IMG/VR virus record: IMGVR_UViG_3300030333_002481
Location: 1-40,663 of that record
Length of the DNA: 40,663 bases
Direction: 5' to 3' (one strand)
DNA from: a virus
In this document: positions 27,101 to 35,740 of the stretch, piece by piece
How positions within the stretch are numbered: the stretch's first letter is position 1
Layout of the letters: every line of letters starts with the position of its first letter
Program-made: the position numbers and the translations under genes
The notes under the pieces: generated by a model
The model's input: only the letters and a program-made list of their open reading frames with translations
Database searches by the model: none
What the model was told of the DNA's origin: nothing

Positions 27101-30100
27101 TTTGTAGTTGTAAGCGATGCTATAGCTACAGATTTATTTAATAGAGTTCACAATAATATAGGTGAAAGTGCGAAACTTGCCAAAGAAGATTTAATAGACT
27201 TTATAAATAGAATAGAGGGGAACGATAGATTTAGAGATAGTATGATTGCTTTTATGCAATTACATCCAAATAATGCATCAAAATTAATGGCATTTTTACA
27301 TGCTAATAAGATAATAAAGATAGATAAAGGTCCTGGATCTAAAAGGTATAGTTATGATTTAGATGCTATGACCAATGCAAAAGTTAAAGAAATACAAGAA
27401 AAGATAGATAGAGCTGGTGTTACTACTAATGATGTAGATGCATATATAAAAGAAGCTGAAGAAGCATATCATGCGATGATGGATAATACTCATGACACTA
27501 CTATAGGCTCAAAACATTTATCTCAATCAGAGTTTTTTGAAAAATACTCTCCAGAATTAAAAGAGTTAAAAGATCAAACTGATTTTATAATTAATAAAAT
27601 ACGACTTAATAATGGCCTTGGAGATATAAATCCTAATAGAATACAAGATATAATGGACAATCTTACTGTTGAAGTAAAACAAGGAGATAAGCTTGTAAGG
27701 GTAAATGCATTATCATTAGATCCTAATAGTTCTAAGTTTAGACAAGTAAGAGCTGATGTAGCTAGTTTAGTTTCTAGTAAAGTTAATGCTATAACAGTCA
27801 AGATGATAGGCATGAGAGATAATGGATTGGATTTTACTAATTCTACTATGCAAGACAATAAGTTAACTCAACTATTGAAAGATATGAATATAGATTATTT
27901 TGTTATCAATCCTATTGCAATAACTAGAATTAAAGATAAAGCTGGATTTGCAAGAAAGCGTATAATAGATTTATCTGCATTATCTAGTAATAAAAAGAAA
28001 CATTCTGATGATGAAATTGCTGCATATGCCTTATTTGAAAAGAACTTAAATGAAATGTCTAAATATTTATTAGATGGCAATGAGTTTGACATAACAGGCT
28101 CTGATGGATCAAAAGGAATAACAATGATTCAAGTTGCTGATTGGTTACCTCCAATTGGAATTAAAAAATCTGATAAAGATAAAGTATTAAAAGCCTTTGA
28201 AGATATGTTTGTTAAGTATGATGAAGGTGGAGTATATAGAAAGTTTATGAGTCAAGATGTTATTACTAGGATGGAAAATCTTAGAGAAAACATGAGAAAA
28301 GAACAGCAAAACTTTGATTATCATGAAGATGCTTTAAGGTCTATGATATATGAAAAAATGCTTGGACCTAAAGAGTTTTTAAAGCTATTAGACACAACAG
28401 GCTCAGAGCTATATAAAAAGACAGCAAAAAGAGGATCATTATTCTATACTCCATCAGCAAAGCAGTTAACGGCAGATGGAATAGCTGCATTAGATAATTT
28501 GGCAGTTAATAGTAGTGAAATTAATGTTATTAATAAATATAGGAATCAAGATGGTTATGGCTTAGCTGTATTTAATGATGATCCAGGAAATGGATTTGGT
28601 ACGTCAGTTAAGAATAGAGTAAACAGAGACTTAAAAAAATTAGGATATGATTTAACATTTGAAGATCTACAACCTGGAAGAGAAGATGTCTCTGGTTTAG
28701 ATAGTATATCATATATATCTAGTGATTTTGCTAAAATGTTATCAATGTATTATGGATTAGATTTTGATGGTACACATTACATATTTAAACCAATAATAAG
28801 CTCTGATAAAGCAGGTAAGACAATGTATGGTAAAACTGTATTTATACATGATCCTACTATGCAACATGTATTTGATAAAAATCAAGGCTTAGATGTGCTA
28901 TTAGCTAAGTCAGGAGCCAAGATAGGCGCTGGTTCTGATGAGACATTTGGTCAAACAATGATACAGAAACATACCGATGCATTATTTGATGTAAATCAAC
29001 TTGAAGGTTCTTTAGGCAAAAATACTATTAATATGGATTTTAATACATTAGGTATAATACAAGCACCTAAAAAGAAAGCTAATGCAAAGCTATCTAATGC
29101 TTTATGGAATTATACAGATTCATCTACTAGCCAAATGATATTCTCAAAGTATATAAAAGGGCCTTTAAATGAGTCTATGGCAAATATACAAAAGATATTT
29201 TCTAATCCTGCAATGCTAAGACATGCTATGTTAGACTTACAAGGTGTTGATACTGATTTTGCTATGTCTTCTATGATGGAATCAGGTGCTAGTGGTAAAA
29301 ATATGGGAGCTTTTATACAATGGTTGCAAGCTGATAAACATTCTAATCCTAGAGCTTTTGGTGATAGAATTGTAATGAATATACTTAAAAGAAAGCTTAT
29401 AGATCCTAAAGTAACTCCTGAGACAGAGTTAAATGGAACTAGATATGGTGGTCAAGCTGTTTTAGCTCAATCACTTAATCCTGAATTTAGAAATTTAAAA
29501 CAAAGTTTATTTATAGACGGTAAAATGGTACAATATGGTGAAATGATGATGCCTGGCTTTGAAATGGAATCATCTATAAGAATGCCAGATAACTCAGACT
29601 TACAAGTTAAAATTATTAAACGTAATGCTGGAAAAACTGCTGATGAAATAATTACTTTAGATGATTTTAGAAATACATTAAGCGACAATGATAAGAATAT
29701 ATTTGACCAAGCAACTACTATGGGACAACTTCATAATATATTAGGAGCTGTTAAGGGAGATTATCAAATAGGAGTAACTACTACTAGATTCCCAAGAACA
29801 AGACCTAATGATATGATGGTATTGGGTGTTAAAGACTTTTTAGGAGAAGAGTTTGGTAATTCTATGATAATCAATGATTATGATGTATTATCTGTATTTG
29901 AAGGAGACTATGACGTAGATAAAGCTCATTATATGTGGATGAATACTGATGAAACATTTAATCATATTAATGATATGAATGAATACTGGATACCTGGTGT
30001 TGAGCCTGGTCAATTCTCTCCTGAAGTTCCTGGATTACAGCTAATAGCAAATAACTCTGCTAGGGCTAATGCTGCGTGGAGAGAGTCTGCTGCAGATGTT

Positions 30101-32380
30101 AAAGCTTTTAAGAATGGTATTGGTGTAGTTCAAAAAATGACTAGACAAGTAAATCATTTAAAAGATATATCATCTACCGTTAAAGATGCTGCTGGCAATG
30201 AAATGGGACTATTATTTACTAATTCTGAAGGAGAGCAGATTATTATTGATTGGGATAATAAAGAATGGTTTATGAGAACAGCCCTTGAAGGACAGGCGAT
30301 TATAGATGCTCAGGCAGATAATAGTTTATTTACTCATATGGAAGATTGGTTAGATAACTATTTATTCCCATTAATGGACGAGTCAATAAGCAGAACAGAA
30401 GTAAATGCTGATAGAGTTGGATTCTTAAGAAGTAAAGCTAATAATAAGACTAATAAAAGAATTAGATTATTTAAAAAGCTTAATAGAGATGGTAGTGAAA
30501 GTAATAAGAACCTTACTGATCTTGAAAAAGATATGATAAGAACAATGATGAGAGAATATGGTAAGATGCTTCAATTAGGTACAGATGTATATGATGGTAC
30601 TGGTGATAGTAGAAAGGCTGATTATTCTGATTATATATCTATTGGTGGTGATTACTTTAAACATATGAAAGATTTAAACTCTAGTATATATAAAAAGCTT
30701 AAATATAAATATGGTAATTCAGATGAGTTTAGAAGAATGTTCCCCGAAACTACTATAATTCCTAAAAAATGGGATTATAAACAAAAGAAATCTATTCCAG
30801 ACAAAGAAAAAGCTTATAGATGGATACAAAAGGGTTCTGGACCGTTTCATCAAGATGTTATTACTAGAGGTCAAAGAGTTTCTGAAGGAAGTGGTGGTTC
30901 TCCATTTGAGCAATCATTACAAACAATATATAGCCAAGATCCTTTAAACTTTGAAAATAGAATGGCTTTACTACAAGATGAATATATTAGAATGGATAGT
31001 GCGCTAGATAAGTTCTTAGAAGGAGCTATAGATGAAGATGCTTTTGCTAGCAATATAATGGGTGCATTTAAAAAGAAGAACGATGCTATTAAAGCTATTA
31101 AATGGGCTAAGTCACAAATATATAGAGCTAAGACTCCAAAGCAAAAAGAAGCTTTAAATAAGATAATAGAAGAAAAAGAAATGTATCTTAAAGAAGTTAT
31201 GGGTGTTGAACTGTCTAAAAAATACAAAGAAACTAAGATGGCTAAACATTTACCTGAAGCTGGAAGATTAATATCTATACAGAATGATGAAGAGGTCAAA
31301 GAAGGAACTATACAATATTATACTTTAGCTCCTGAACTATCAAACTTCAAAGGTAGTCATGGTGATTTTAATAGAGATTTAAATAATATTAGAAATATGG
31401 AAAGAGTTTTCTTTGCTGATGATGTAAATATGAAAGATTCTCTTCCTTATGGTGACCATTCATTGCTAACTGCAGATCAACGATTAAGACTTAAATTTAG
31501 GCCTGATCAAGATACATATAATGAAGTATTTGGCGAGATAATGGATCAAATGATTGATAAGCATGGAATGATATTTTTATGGAATTATGGAGCTCCTAAA
31601 CAGTTAAAGAATCATGCAGGTGTATATAATAACAGAGCTATGCCTATTGCAACAGTATCAAATAAAAGATACAAAAGAATGATTAATTATGTAGCTAAAA
31701 AAGCTGCTGAAGATTCTTATTTTAAACAAGTATTAGGCATATTAGCTAAGAGAGATGGTGTATATAGAAATTTATTTTCTGGTAATACTAATATGCTAGG
31801 TGCTGATAGTAATGGAATGATAGATCAAATGCTTAGAATACCTAAATTCGGCTCTGAAATGATAGGTATGTATGATAGTTATACAAAATACAATGTAGAT
31901 AAAAATGCAAGCTCTACAGATCCATATAGATCGGGACCTAGCTTTGATCATGCTACTGCATTCTTTAGAGCTATATATAAGATGGCAGGTAGAGAAGGAG
32001 AGTTTGATGAAGCTGCTACTGGTTTATCAAGAATAAACGAGCTTATGCTTAATAATAGATTGGTAGATCCTATAACATATAATACATTAATGTCTAAGAT
32101 TAATAAGGATATTTATGGTTTTGTATCTAGAAGATTTAATAACAAGCAAACTGAAGCTGGATTAGAGCCTATTACTAGCCCTGATTTAATGAACAATGAA
32201 TTATTTATAATGATTGGTGCTGGGACTAAAATGGGTAATGGATTGACATTAAACCCAGTTGACGCTATGAGCTATGGCAAAGCTTTGTTTGGTGAAGTTA
32301 TGGCTAAGCAAGCATCAGAAATAGTAACCAAACCTGGCTCTGATAGATTAGATACCTTTTTAAGCTGCTTAAAAGTTTAG
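24146..32380 (+). CDS. Giant virion protein with DPBB RNA-polymerase catalytic region (putative virion RNAP)
   Basis: A 2744-aa protein, the largest gene here. Residues about 47-150 are Gly/Ala-rich with hydrophobic helices, as in proteins that cross or insert into membranes during ejection. Residues about 1880-1935 match the catalytic double-psi beta-barrel of beta'-like and QDE-1/YonO-like polymerases: R1881-F-P-R-T-R-P1887-N-D1889, then GNSMIINDYDVLSVFEGD and D1921-Y-D1923-V-D1925 followed by KAHYMW. The DxDxD aspartates would bind catalytic magnesium. Upstream, YGKTVFIHDP (K1563) and LLAKSGAK (K1588, K1592) may supply the lysines of the first barrel. The order RxPxxxPxDxxVL to DxDxD resembles eukaryotic RdRPs as well as RNAP. 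Most of the N-terminal 1400 and the C-terminal 700 residues are unassigned. Confidence 0.7.
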   Translation: MAYTSVFEDYLNQLGEPSDTQPQEGYFPGLLETPQQTSNRNSLYDFLGNAAWGALDEAGFAIPGVIAKQAGIETITPETGLGAAGEVAGRFGGFILGAPMKVGVRALGVAAKPFIKAAGKQTISGVTKKVAGEGAKLATKKGASKGINSVVNQATAKYQTLNQKAKWSKNIANNFSGTSKKILNKTVENNIKRGLITRAEGDALKEVFRKNMRTQSFDDFIGMMQSRYPGKKGFVLGEMLNEAVIWGTIDGLMEFPRAYSQDRPYDKFAPLWGIGIGGAMGSLNAFMPGGKGSSFRKDFLAGIQGVFNKGHFRNMSYEDLVSHSKIHAGFKKTSEAEPIFTKSVDFQGHKFDVDFRAPELLDSKTMDGKLLNQKTKESILRKALSEQTSDQGKELIRWAAKEEWENISDNWARMVLSGAIFNMPVLAELDNIDQMPPETLATQFLIGAFMGRKGLPSSMDLGRRVNYLRKGLSSLGIEPKQLIEEIPTFGAAGVAELNPMNNHEHLRSIQDDLRDPEIGIITTEYDTFSRSIEPGEESAMMASSKEDLSIFQELHYYLNGTKKEGEHVLSLDEIPASVARDIQNRIKNKEWEVLEGGKVETLDDFRTVMDEQVEQSAKLFENQIVETVKTILKEPGVDVPISDNEMFGRIPKQIDVSEEMRRAARAGELTTLTDKVGNPLSGEGAVAKLNEVVVKINNLIKTAKQIGRAEENTNPDTNIKFISSEETFGHIRSYLDQAEGMINNQLGNKIDINFADMPDIGGFLQINQIKKAKKAISQLFDRKNPSHDDIKKALINSGILVRSDDSLIDTYFLKGDIGNIDIVNAPSDADRSAAYKLLNSIHSIVAAKNQYDPDTSGIEIQIDYNNIIGGKFSLENQLGIRGLNTSEGMLTMYTKDIVRTIYTDNLAASNLTSGHIDALLELNISGYDVAKYVSSSKTGAFGFSVRKLTTNSDDTTIIDQVNAYNKIIDGMKEAGPEAIKVEKEPFVVVSDAIATDLFNRVHNNIGESAKLAKEDLIDFINRIEGNDRFRDSMIAFMQLHPNNASKLMAFLHANKIIKIDKGPGSKRYSYDLDAMTNAKVKEIQEKIDRAGVTTNDVDAYIKEAEEAYHAMMDNTHDTTIGSKHLSQSEFFEKYSPELKELKDQTDFIINKIRLNNGLGDINPNRIQDIMDNLTVEVKQGDKLVRVNALSLDPNSSKFRQVRADVASLVSSKVNAITVKMIGMRDNGLDFTNSTMQDNKLTQLLKDMNIDYFVINPIAITRIKDKAGFARKRIIDLSALSSNKKKHSDDEIAAYALFEKNLNEMSKYLLDGNEFDITGSDGSKGITMIQVADWLPPIGIKKSDKDKVLKAFEDMFVKYDEGGVYRKFMSQDVITRMENLRENMRKEQQNFDYHEDALRSMIYEKMLGPKEFLKLLDTTGSELYKKTAKRGSLFYTPSAKQLTADGIAALDNLAVNSSEINVINKYRNQDGYGLAVFNDDPGNGFGTSVKNRVNRDLKKLGYDLTFEDLQPGREDVSGLDSISYISSDFAKMLSMYYGLDFDGTHYIFKPIISSDKAGKTMYGKTVFIHDPTMQHVFDKNQGLDVLLAKSGAKIGAGSDETFGQTMIQKHTDALFDVNQLEGSLGKNTINMDFNTLGIIQAPKKKANAKLSNALWNYTDSSTSQMIFSKYIKGPLNESMANIQKIFSNPAMLRHAMLDLQGVDTDFAMSSMMESGASGKNMGAFIQWLQADKHSNPRAFGDRIVMNILKRKLIDPKVTPETELNGTRYGGQAVLAQSLNPEFRNLKQSLFIDGKMVQYGEMMMPGFEMESSIRMPDNSDLQVKIIKRNAGKTADEIITLDDFRNTLSDNDKNIFDQATTMGQLHNILGAVKGDYQIGVTTTRFPRTRPNDMMVLGVKDFLGEEFGNSMIINDYDVLSVFEGDYDVDKAHYMWMNTDETFNHINDMNEYWIPGVEPGQFSPEVPGLQLIANNSARANAAWRESAADVKAFKNGIGVVQKMTRQVNHLKDISSTVKDAAGNEMGLLFTNSEGEQIIIDWDNKEWFMRTALEGQAIIDAQADNSLFTHMEDWLDNYLFPLMDESISRTEVNADRVGFLRSKANNKTNKRIRLFKKLNRDGSESNKNLTDLEKDMIRTMMREYGKMLQLGTDVYDGTGDSRKADYSDYISIGGDYFKHMKDLNSSIYKKLKYKYGNSDEFRRMFPETTIIPKKWDYKQKKSIPDKEKAYRWIQKGSGPFHQDVITRGQRVSEGSGGSPFEQSLQTIYSQDPLNFENRMALLQDEYIRMDSALDKFLEGAIDEDAFASNIMGAFKKKNDAIKAIKWAKSQIYRAKTPKQKEALNKIIEEKEMYLKEVMGVELSKKYKETKMAKHLPEAGRLISIQNDEEVKEGTIQYYTLAPELSNFKGSHGDFNRDLNNIRNMERVFFADDVNMKDSLPYGDHSLLTADQRLRLKFRPDQDTYNEVFGEIMDQMIDKHGMIFLWNYGAPKQLKNHAGVYNNRAMPIATVSNKRYKRMINYVAKKAAEDSYFKQVLGILAKRDGVYRNLFSGNTNMLGADSNGMIDQMLRIPKFGSEMIGMYDSYTKYNVDKNASSTDPYRSGPSFDHATAFFRAIYKMAGREGEFDEAATGLSRINELMLNNRLVDPITYNTLMSKINKDIYGFVSRRFNNKQTEAGLEPITSPDLMNNELFIMIGAGTKMGNGLTLNPVDAMSYGKALFGEVMAKQASEIVTKPGSDRLDTFLSCLKV
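29786..29938 (+). other. Putative RNAP catalytic barrel motif (RxPxxxPxD ... DYDVD)
   Basis: This is the part of the giant gene that encodes residues about 1881-1931. In cellular beta' the equivalent block runs from NRAPTLHR to NADFDGD; in QDE-1-like RdRPs from RNPxxHPGD to DLDGD. Here it runs from RFPRTRPND to EGDYDVD, about 40 residues apart. The usual glycine between the second and third aspartates is replaced by valine, as tolerated in crAss-type polymerases, which carry DxDxD. Confidence 0.7.
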
Positions 32381-32388
32381 GAGATTAA

Positions 32389-35145
32389 ATGGCAAGAAAT
32401 ACAATAGAAGCGTGTGGTGTTAAAGGAAATGTTAAAGCAGTTGGAGACCTCTGGAATCAATTTGCTAATGATACTTATATAAAAAAGCACATGCCTGATG
32501 AGAATAAAAAGGAAGCTTTTGTTCATTTATTAGAATCTGAATTGAATATGGCTTTAGAAGATATAGATTATTTCGATGTAAGTAAAGGTCAATTTAGAGG
32601 CGTTAGAAATAAGATTAATGCTGTATCTAAAGCAATGAGAAAAGGTAAAATGGCTGGAGGTATTGTTGAAATGCTCTATACATCATCTGCTATAGCCAAT
32701 AGAAATCCTGAAGTAAAAGGTATGCTTGAACAGTTTATTCATATTAATCATTCATTAAAAGGTAGGCAACAAAAGCATGGTACTATGTATAATAATGTAT
32801 TAAGCTATATTAGAAAAGAAGCTATAGCTAGAGGATATGAAAAGGAAAGTATTATTGCTGGTGCCACTGCAGCGCTAAGAGGCAAGACTGTCAAAGCTAA
32901 AGCTGATAAGTTAGAAAACGATATAATGGTTGCTACTGCTGACTTTGTAAATAGAAAGCCTGGGGCTGAGCAAAAATTAAAAGAACTTAGAAAGCTTGAA
33001 AATGATTTTTATAGACAGGAAGAGGGACAAATATTTGATGAATTACTACACCATATAGAGGTTTCTGTTCCAGAAATGTATGCTAAACTTGAAGCTGATG
33101 GTGTAAAGAATATAAAGATTGAAGATTATATAAAAGACTTTAAAAAAGCTAACGGAGAGCGTATATCCACTCATGGTATGCAATCTGCCGTAAAAGAACA
33201 TTTAAAGATAATAGATGAAACCTGGAAGACTCTAGATAATGGCGTTGATGCATTTATTGGTTCTATTATGGAGGGGCTTAAAAATACAACCTCTAAAAAA
33301 GGTCTAGAAGCTATTAAGGAAAAATTACAAGCCAGAATGAAGCCTCACAGAGTTAAAGGTTATTACCCTCATTATAATAGAGATTTAAATAGTGGATTTA
33401 TACAAGGATTAATGCCTCATTTAGAAGCTGTTAATCAAGCTACTAGCCTATCATTATCAGGTCATAGAAAAATTGAAGCAGAAAAGGCTATGAAGGGCCT
33501 TAATGATTATGTTAGTAATGTAGATGAAGGCTATTTATCAGGACATGCTAAAGGAAGAGTTGAATCATCTGAATATTCACGCAATTACTTAACTGTAATG
33601 AAGAACTATATAGATGAAGTTAATAGATTTAATTATATAGCTAACTCTAATCAAGCTGCTAGAAAGGCTATTAATACTGCTAAAGATATATGGAAAAAAG
33701 GTCAAGATATGGAGGGCTATGGTCTTTCTGTAGTTAAATATATGCAAGACCTTCATGCAGCTCAAACTGGTGTAAGGGCTATAACTAATCCTAAAATAGA
33801 TGCAGCAATGCGCACTGTATTAGGTATGGAGTTTGTATCTAAACTTGGATGGAATTTAAGATCAGGTTTAAGAAACTTAACTCAAAGCGTATTAAATTAT
33901 GCTATGTTTGGATGGACAGCTAATAAAAGAGCTGATGAATATATAAATGGGTTACCTTTAGATATAGGCAAGAAACATGGTGACAGAACTTCTATGCAAA
34001 AAGATATGGAAGGAGCTGGATTCTTATTTCACGAAGATGCTCCTCAATTAGAAGAGACTTTAGGTATAAGAGGTAGTATGCATAAGGTATTGCAGATGAA
34101 TGAAAATACTGGCAAATTAGAGTTTGTTCCTATTGGTAAGGCTGAAAAGGCATCTGCTGCAGTATCCAAAGTAGCTGGTAAATCTGCTATTATAATGCAA
34201 AAAGTAGAGAATTATAATCGTCAAAGAACATATAAAACTGCATTTGCTACAATGCATTCTAAATTAGTTGATAACCAACCGTATAAAGATGCTTTAATGG
34301 ATGGATCTTATGATGGAAAGAAAAGAACTGCAGAGCAAGTTGAATCATATATATGGAAGAAATCCAAAGATTACTCTATTAATATGGTTAATATGTTACA
34401 CTTTGATTATGGTGATGTATCTAAAGCTAAAGCTCTTAGGACTCCATTAGGTAAGATTATAGGACAGTTCCAACATTATGGGTTTAAATTTGCAGAACTT
34501 AATGCTAATATATTTAGTGGTGCAAAGAACGATATAATGTCTGGCAGCATGACAGGGGCTGATGCATTAAAGGCATATAGAATGTCTATGATATACTTTT
34601 TAGCTCCTGTATTAGCAGCTGGTTTGACTGGATTAGACTTTTCTAATTTAATAGAACATGATACAAAGCAAAGAATAGTACAAGTAGCTACAGCTCTTAC
34701 AGGTGATGGTAAAGATATTGAAGAGGCTACATATGGACGTGGTATAACAGCTATGATAGGTGGTCCACTTATATCAGATATGTTGGCTATAGGTAATATT
34801 ATGGGCTTTGTAGACTTAGATAAAAATGAGCTTAATAACTTTTTAGTAGGATATCAAAGACAATCTGATTTAGATAGTGATGAAAAATCTGCTCAAATAC
34901 AAAGAATATTTTCTACTGCATTGTCAAGGGCTTATAATTCAACATTGCCATTAGCTATGGCAGGAAATATAGGATTTGCAGCTCAATTAGAATCAGGTAT
35001 AGTATCTACTAAAGAGTCTAGAAAGGTTAGAAAGAAAGCTCAAGCTAGTGTACCTAATATATTATCAAGTAAAGACAAAGATATTATGAAAGCATTAGAT
35101 TTGTTGCAAGGGACCTCCAAGAAGAAAGTCCCTCACATATATTAA
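32389..35145 (+). CDS. Large virion protein downstream of putative RNAP
   Basis: A 918-aa protein behind TAGGAG, 9 nt after the giant gene; it ends the plus-strand operon. The N-terminal half is helical and charged. The C-terminal half contains NLRSGLRNLTQSVLNYAMFG (about residues 490-510), NMVNMLHFDYGDVSKAKALR, then GKIIGQFQHYGFKFAELNAN (about 685-705), and a hydrophobic helix (MSMIYFLAPVLAAGLTGLDF, about 733-752). Comparable blocks occur in very large ejected proteins of podoviruses. It is probably an internal virion protein that helps to translocate the giant protein or DNA. No enzymatic motif recognised. Confidence 0.65.
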   Translation: MARNTIEACGVKGNVKAVGDLWNQFANDTYIKKHMPDENKKEAFVHLLESELNMALEDIDYFDVSKGQFRGVRNKINAVSKAMRKGKMAGGIVEMLYTSSAIANRNPEVKGMLEQFIHINHSLKGRQQKHGTMYNNVLSYIRKEAIARGYEKESIIAGATAALRGKTVKAKADKLENDIMVATADFVNRKPGAEQKLKELRKLENDFYRQEEGQIFDELLHHIEVSVPEMYAKLEADGVKNIKIEDYIKDFKKANGERISTHGMQSAVKEHLKIIDETWKTLDNGVDAFIGSIMEGLKNTTSKKGLEAIKEKLQARMKPHRVKGYYPHYNRDLNSGFIQGLMPHLEAVNQATSLSLSGHRKIEAEKAMKGLNDYVSNVDEGYLSGHAKGRVESSEYSRNYLTVMKNYIDEVNRFNYIANSNQAARKAINTAKDIWKKGQDMEGYGLSVVKYMQDLHAAQTGVRAITNPKIDAAMRTVLGMEFVSKLGWNLRSGLRNLTQSVLNYAMFGWTANKRADEYINGLPLDIGKKHGDRTSMQKDMEGAGFLFHEDAPQLEETLGIRGSMHKVLQMNENTGKLEFVPIGKAEKASAAVSKVAGKSAIIMQKVENYNRQRTYKTAFATMHSKLVDNQPYKDALMDGSYDGKKRTAEQVESYIWKKSKDYSINMVNMLHFDYGDVSKAKALRTPLGKIIGQFQHYGFKFAELNANIFSGAKNDIMSGSMTGADALKAYRMSMIYFLAPVLAAGLTGLDFSNLIEHDTKQRIVQVATALTGDGKDIEEATYGRGITAMIGGPLISDMLAIGNIMGFVDLDKNELNNFLVGYQRQSDLDSDEKSAQIQRIFSTALSRAYNSTLPLAMAGNIGFAAQLESGIVSTKESRKVRKKAQASVPNILSSKDKDIMKALDLLQGTSKKKVPHIY
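35109..35133 (+). terminator. Weak stem-loop at the convergent operon end
   Basis: AGGGAC (35109-35114) pairs with GTCCCT (35128-35133) around a 13-nt loop, inside the last codons of the 918-aa gene and just before the 45-nt gap between the two converging operons. There is no U-tract on either strand, so terminator activity is speculative. Confidence 0.25.
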
Positions 35146-35190
35146 CTCACAGTATTTGTTATCACTCTCGTGTTGTCCTTCTGACTATTG

Positions 35191-35394
35191 TTAATTAGGA
35201 TCGCCATTGACGATTATATTAGTTGATTGCTTTTTTAGTTCATCTATTTGTGTTTTAATAACATTCTTTATATCTTCTAATAATCCTATTTGGATTAATA
35301 ATGTTTCAGGAGATATTTCTTTTCCATGAACTGCTTCTAAATTCTTGACTGTATCTTTTATCTTGTCTATTTGCTGCATAAACAAATCAAACAT
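35191..35394 (-). CDS. 67-aa helical protein of unknown function
   Basis: The last gene of the minus-strand operon, with GGAGGAAG before its ATG and an 8-nt overlap with the nuclease gene. The product is a predicted helix pair (FMQQIDKIKDTVKNLEAVHG, ETLLIQIGLLEDIKNVIKTQ) with a short beta-like end (TNIIVNGDPN). No family recognised. Small helical proteins of this sort often regulate a partner encoded next to them, here the nuclease. Confidence 0.7.
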   Translation of the reverse strand: MFDLFMQQIDKIKDTVKNLEAVHGKEISPETLLIQIGLLEDIKNVIKTQIDELKKQSTNIIVNGDPN

Positions 35395-35740
35395 TAACTT
35401 CCTCCCTAATTAGGTCTATAAATACATCCAATGGTATTGCTACAAATGGATCTTTTCGATTCTTCTTAAATACTACAGCAGTATTACTGCCATCAGGGTT
35501 ATTCTCCTCGCATTGCTCTATGGCTTTCCATATTTGGAGTCTTTCTACATTCTTGCATTCAAAGCTCCAAGGTATAATTGCTTTAGCTGCAGGAGATCTT
35601 ACTATATCTTCACCTCCCATTCCCATGGTTTGTGATTGTATATCATCTTCGTGTAGCGAGGGGAAAGCTTCTCGCAACTTGTCTCGGACCAAGTTTTGCA
35701 GTCGCCTTCCCTTAGCTTTTGCTGAACGTGCTTTACTCAT
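35387..35740 (-). CDS. PD-(D/E)XK endonuclease (resolvase-like)
   Basis: A 117-aa protein with the layout of small phage PD-(D/E)XK nucleases. An N-terminal helix (KGRRLQNLVRDKLREAF) comes first, then G-G-E44-D45-I, then the core strand WSFECKN with E61-x-K63. After that come a helix (IWKAIEQCEENN) and a strand (NTAVVFKKNRKDPFVAIPLD). D45, E61 and K63 are the expected metal/catalytic residues. Related small proteins act as Holliday-junction resolvases or VRR-like nucleases in genome maturation or host DNA breakdown. It overlaps the upstream gene as ATGAGTAA. The nuclease fold is likely; the substrate is unknown. Confidence 0.8.
   Translation of the reverse strand: MSKARSAKAKGRRLQNLVRDKLREAFPSLHEDDIQSQTMGMGGEDIVRSPAAKAIIPWSFECKNVERLQIWKAIEQCEENNPDGSNTAVVFKKNRKDPFVAIPLDVFIDLIREEVNV

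Noticed and set aside
30719-31299. Minus-strand open frames of 64-142 codons inside the giant gene, including one with many Ser/Ile/Leu
   Set aside because: AT-rich antisense shadow of a well-supported long plus-strand gene, without start signals.
24146-32380. T7/N4-type single-subunit RNA polymerase in the giant protein
   Set aside because: No T7-like motifs (such as the palm aspartates with their conserved surroundings) were recognised; the DYDVD barrel signature instead fits the double-psi class.
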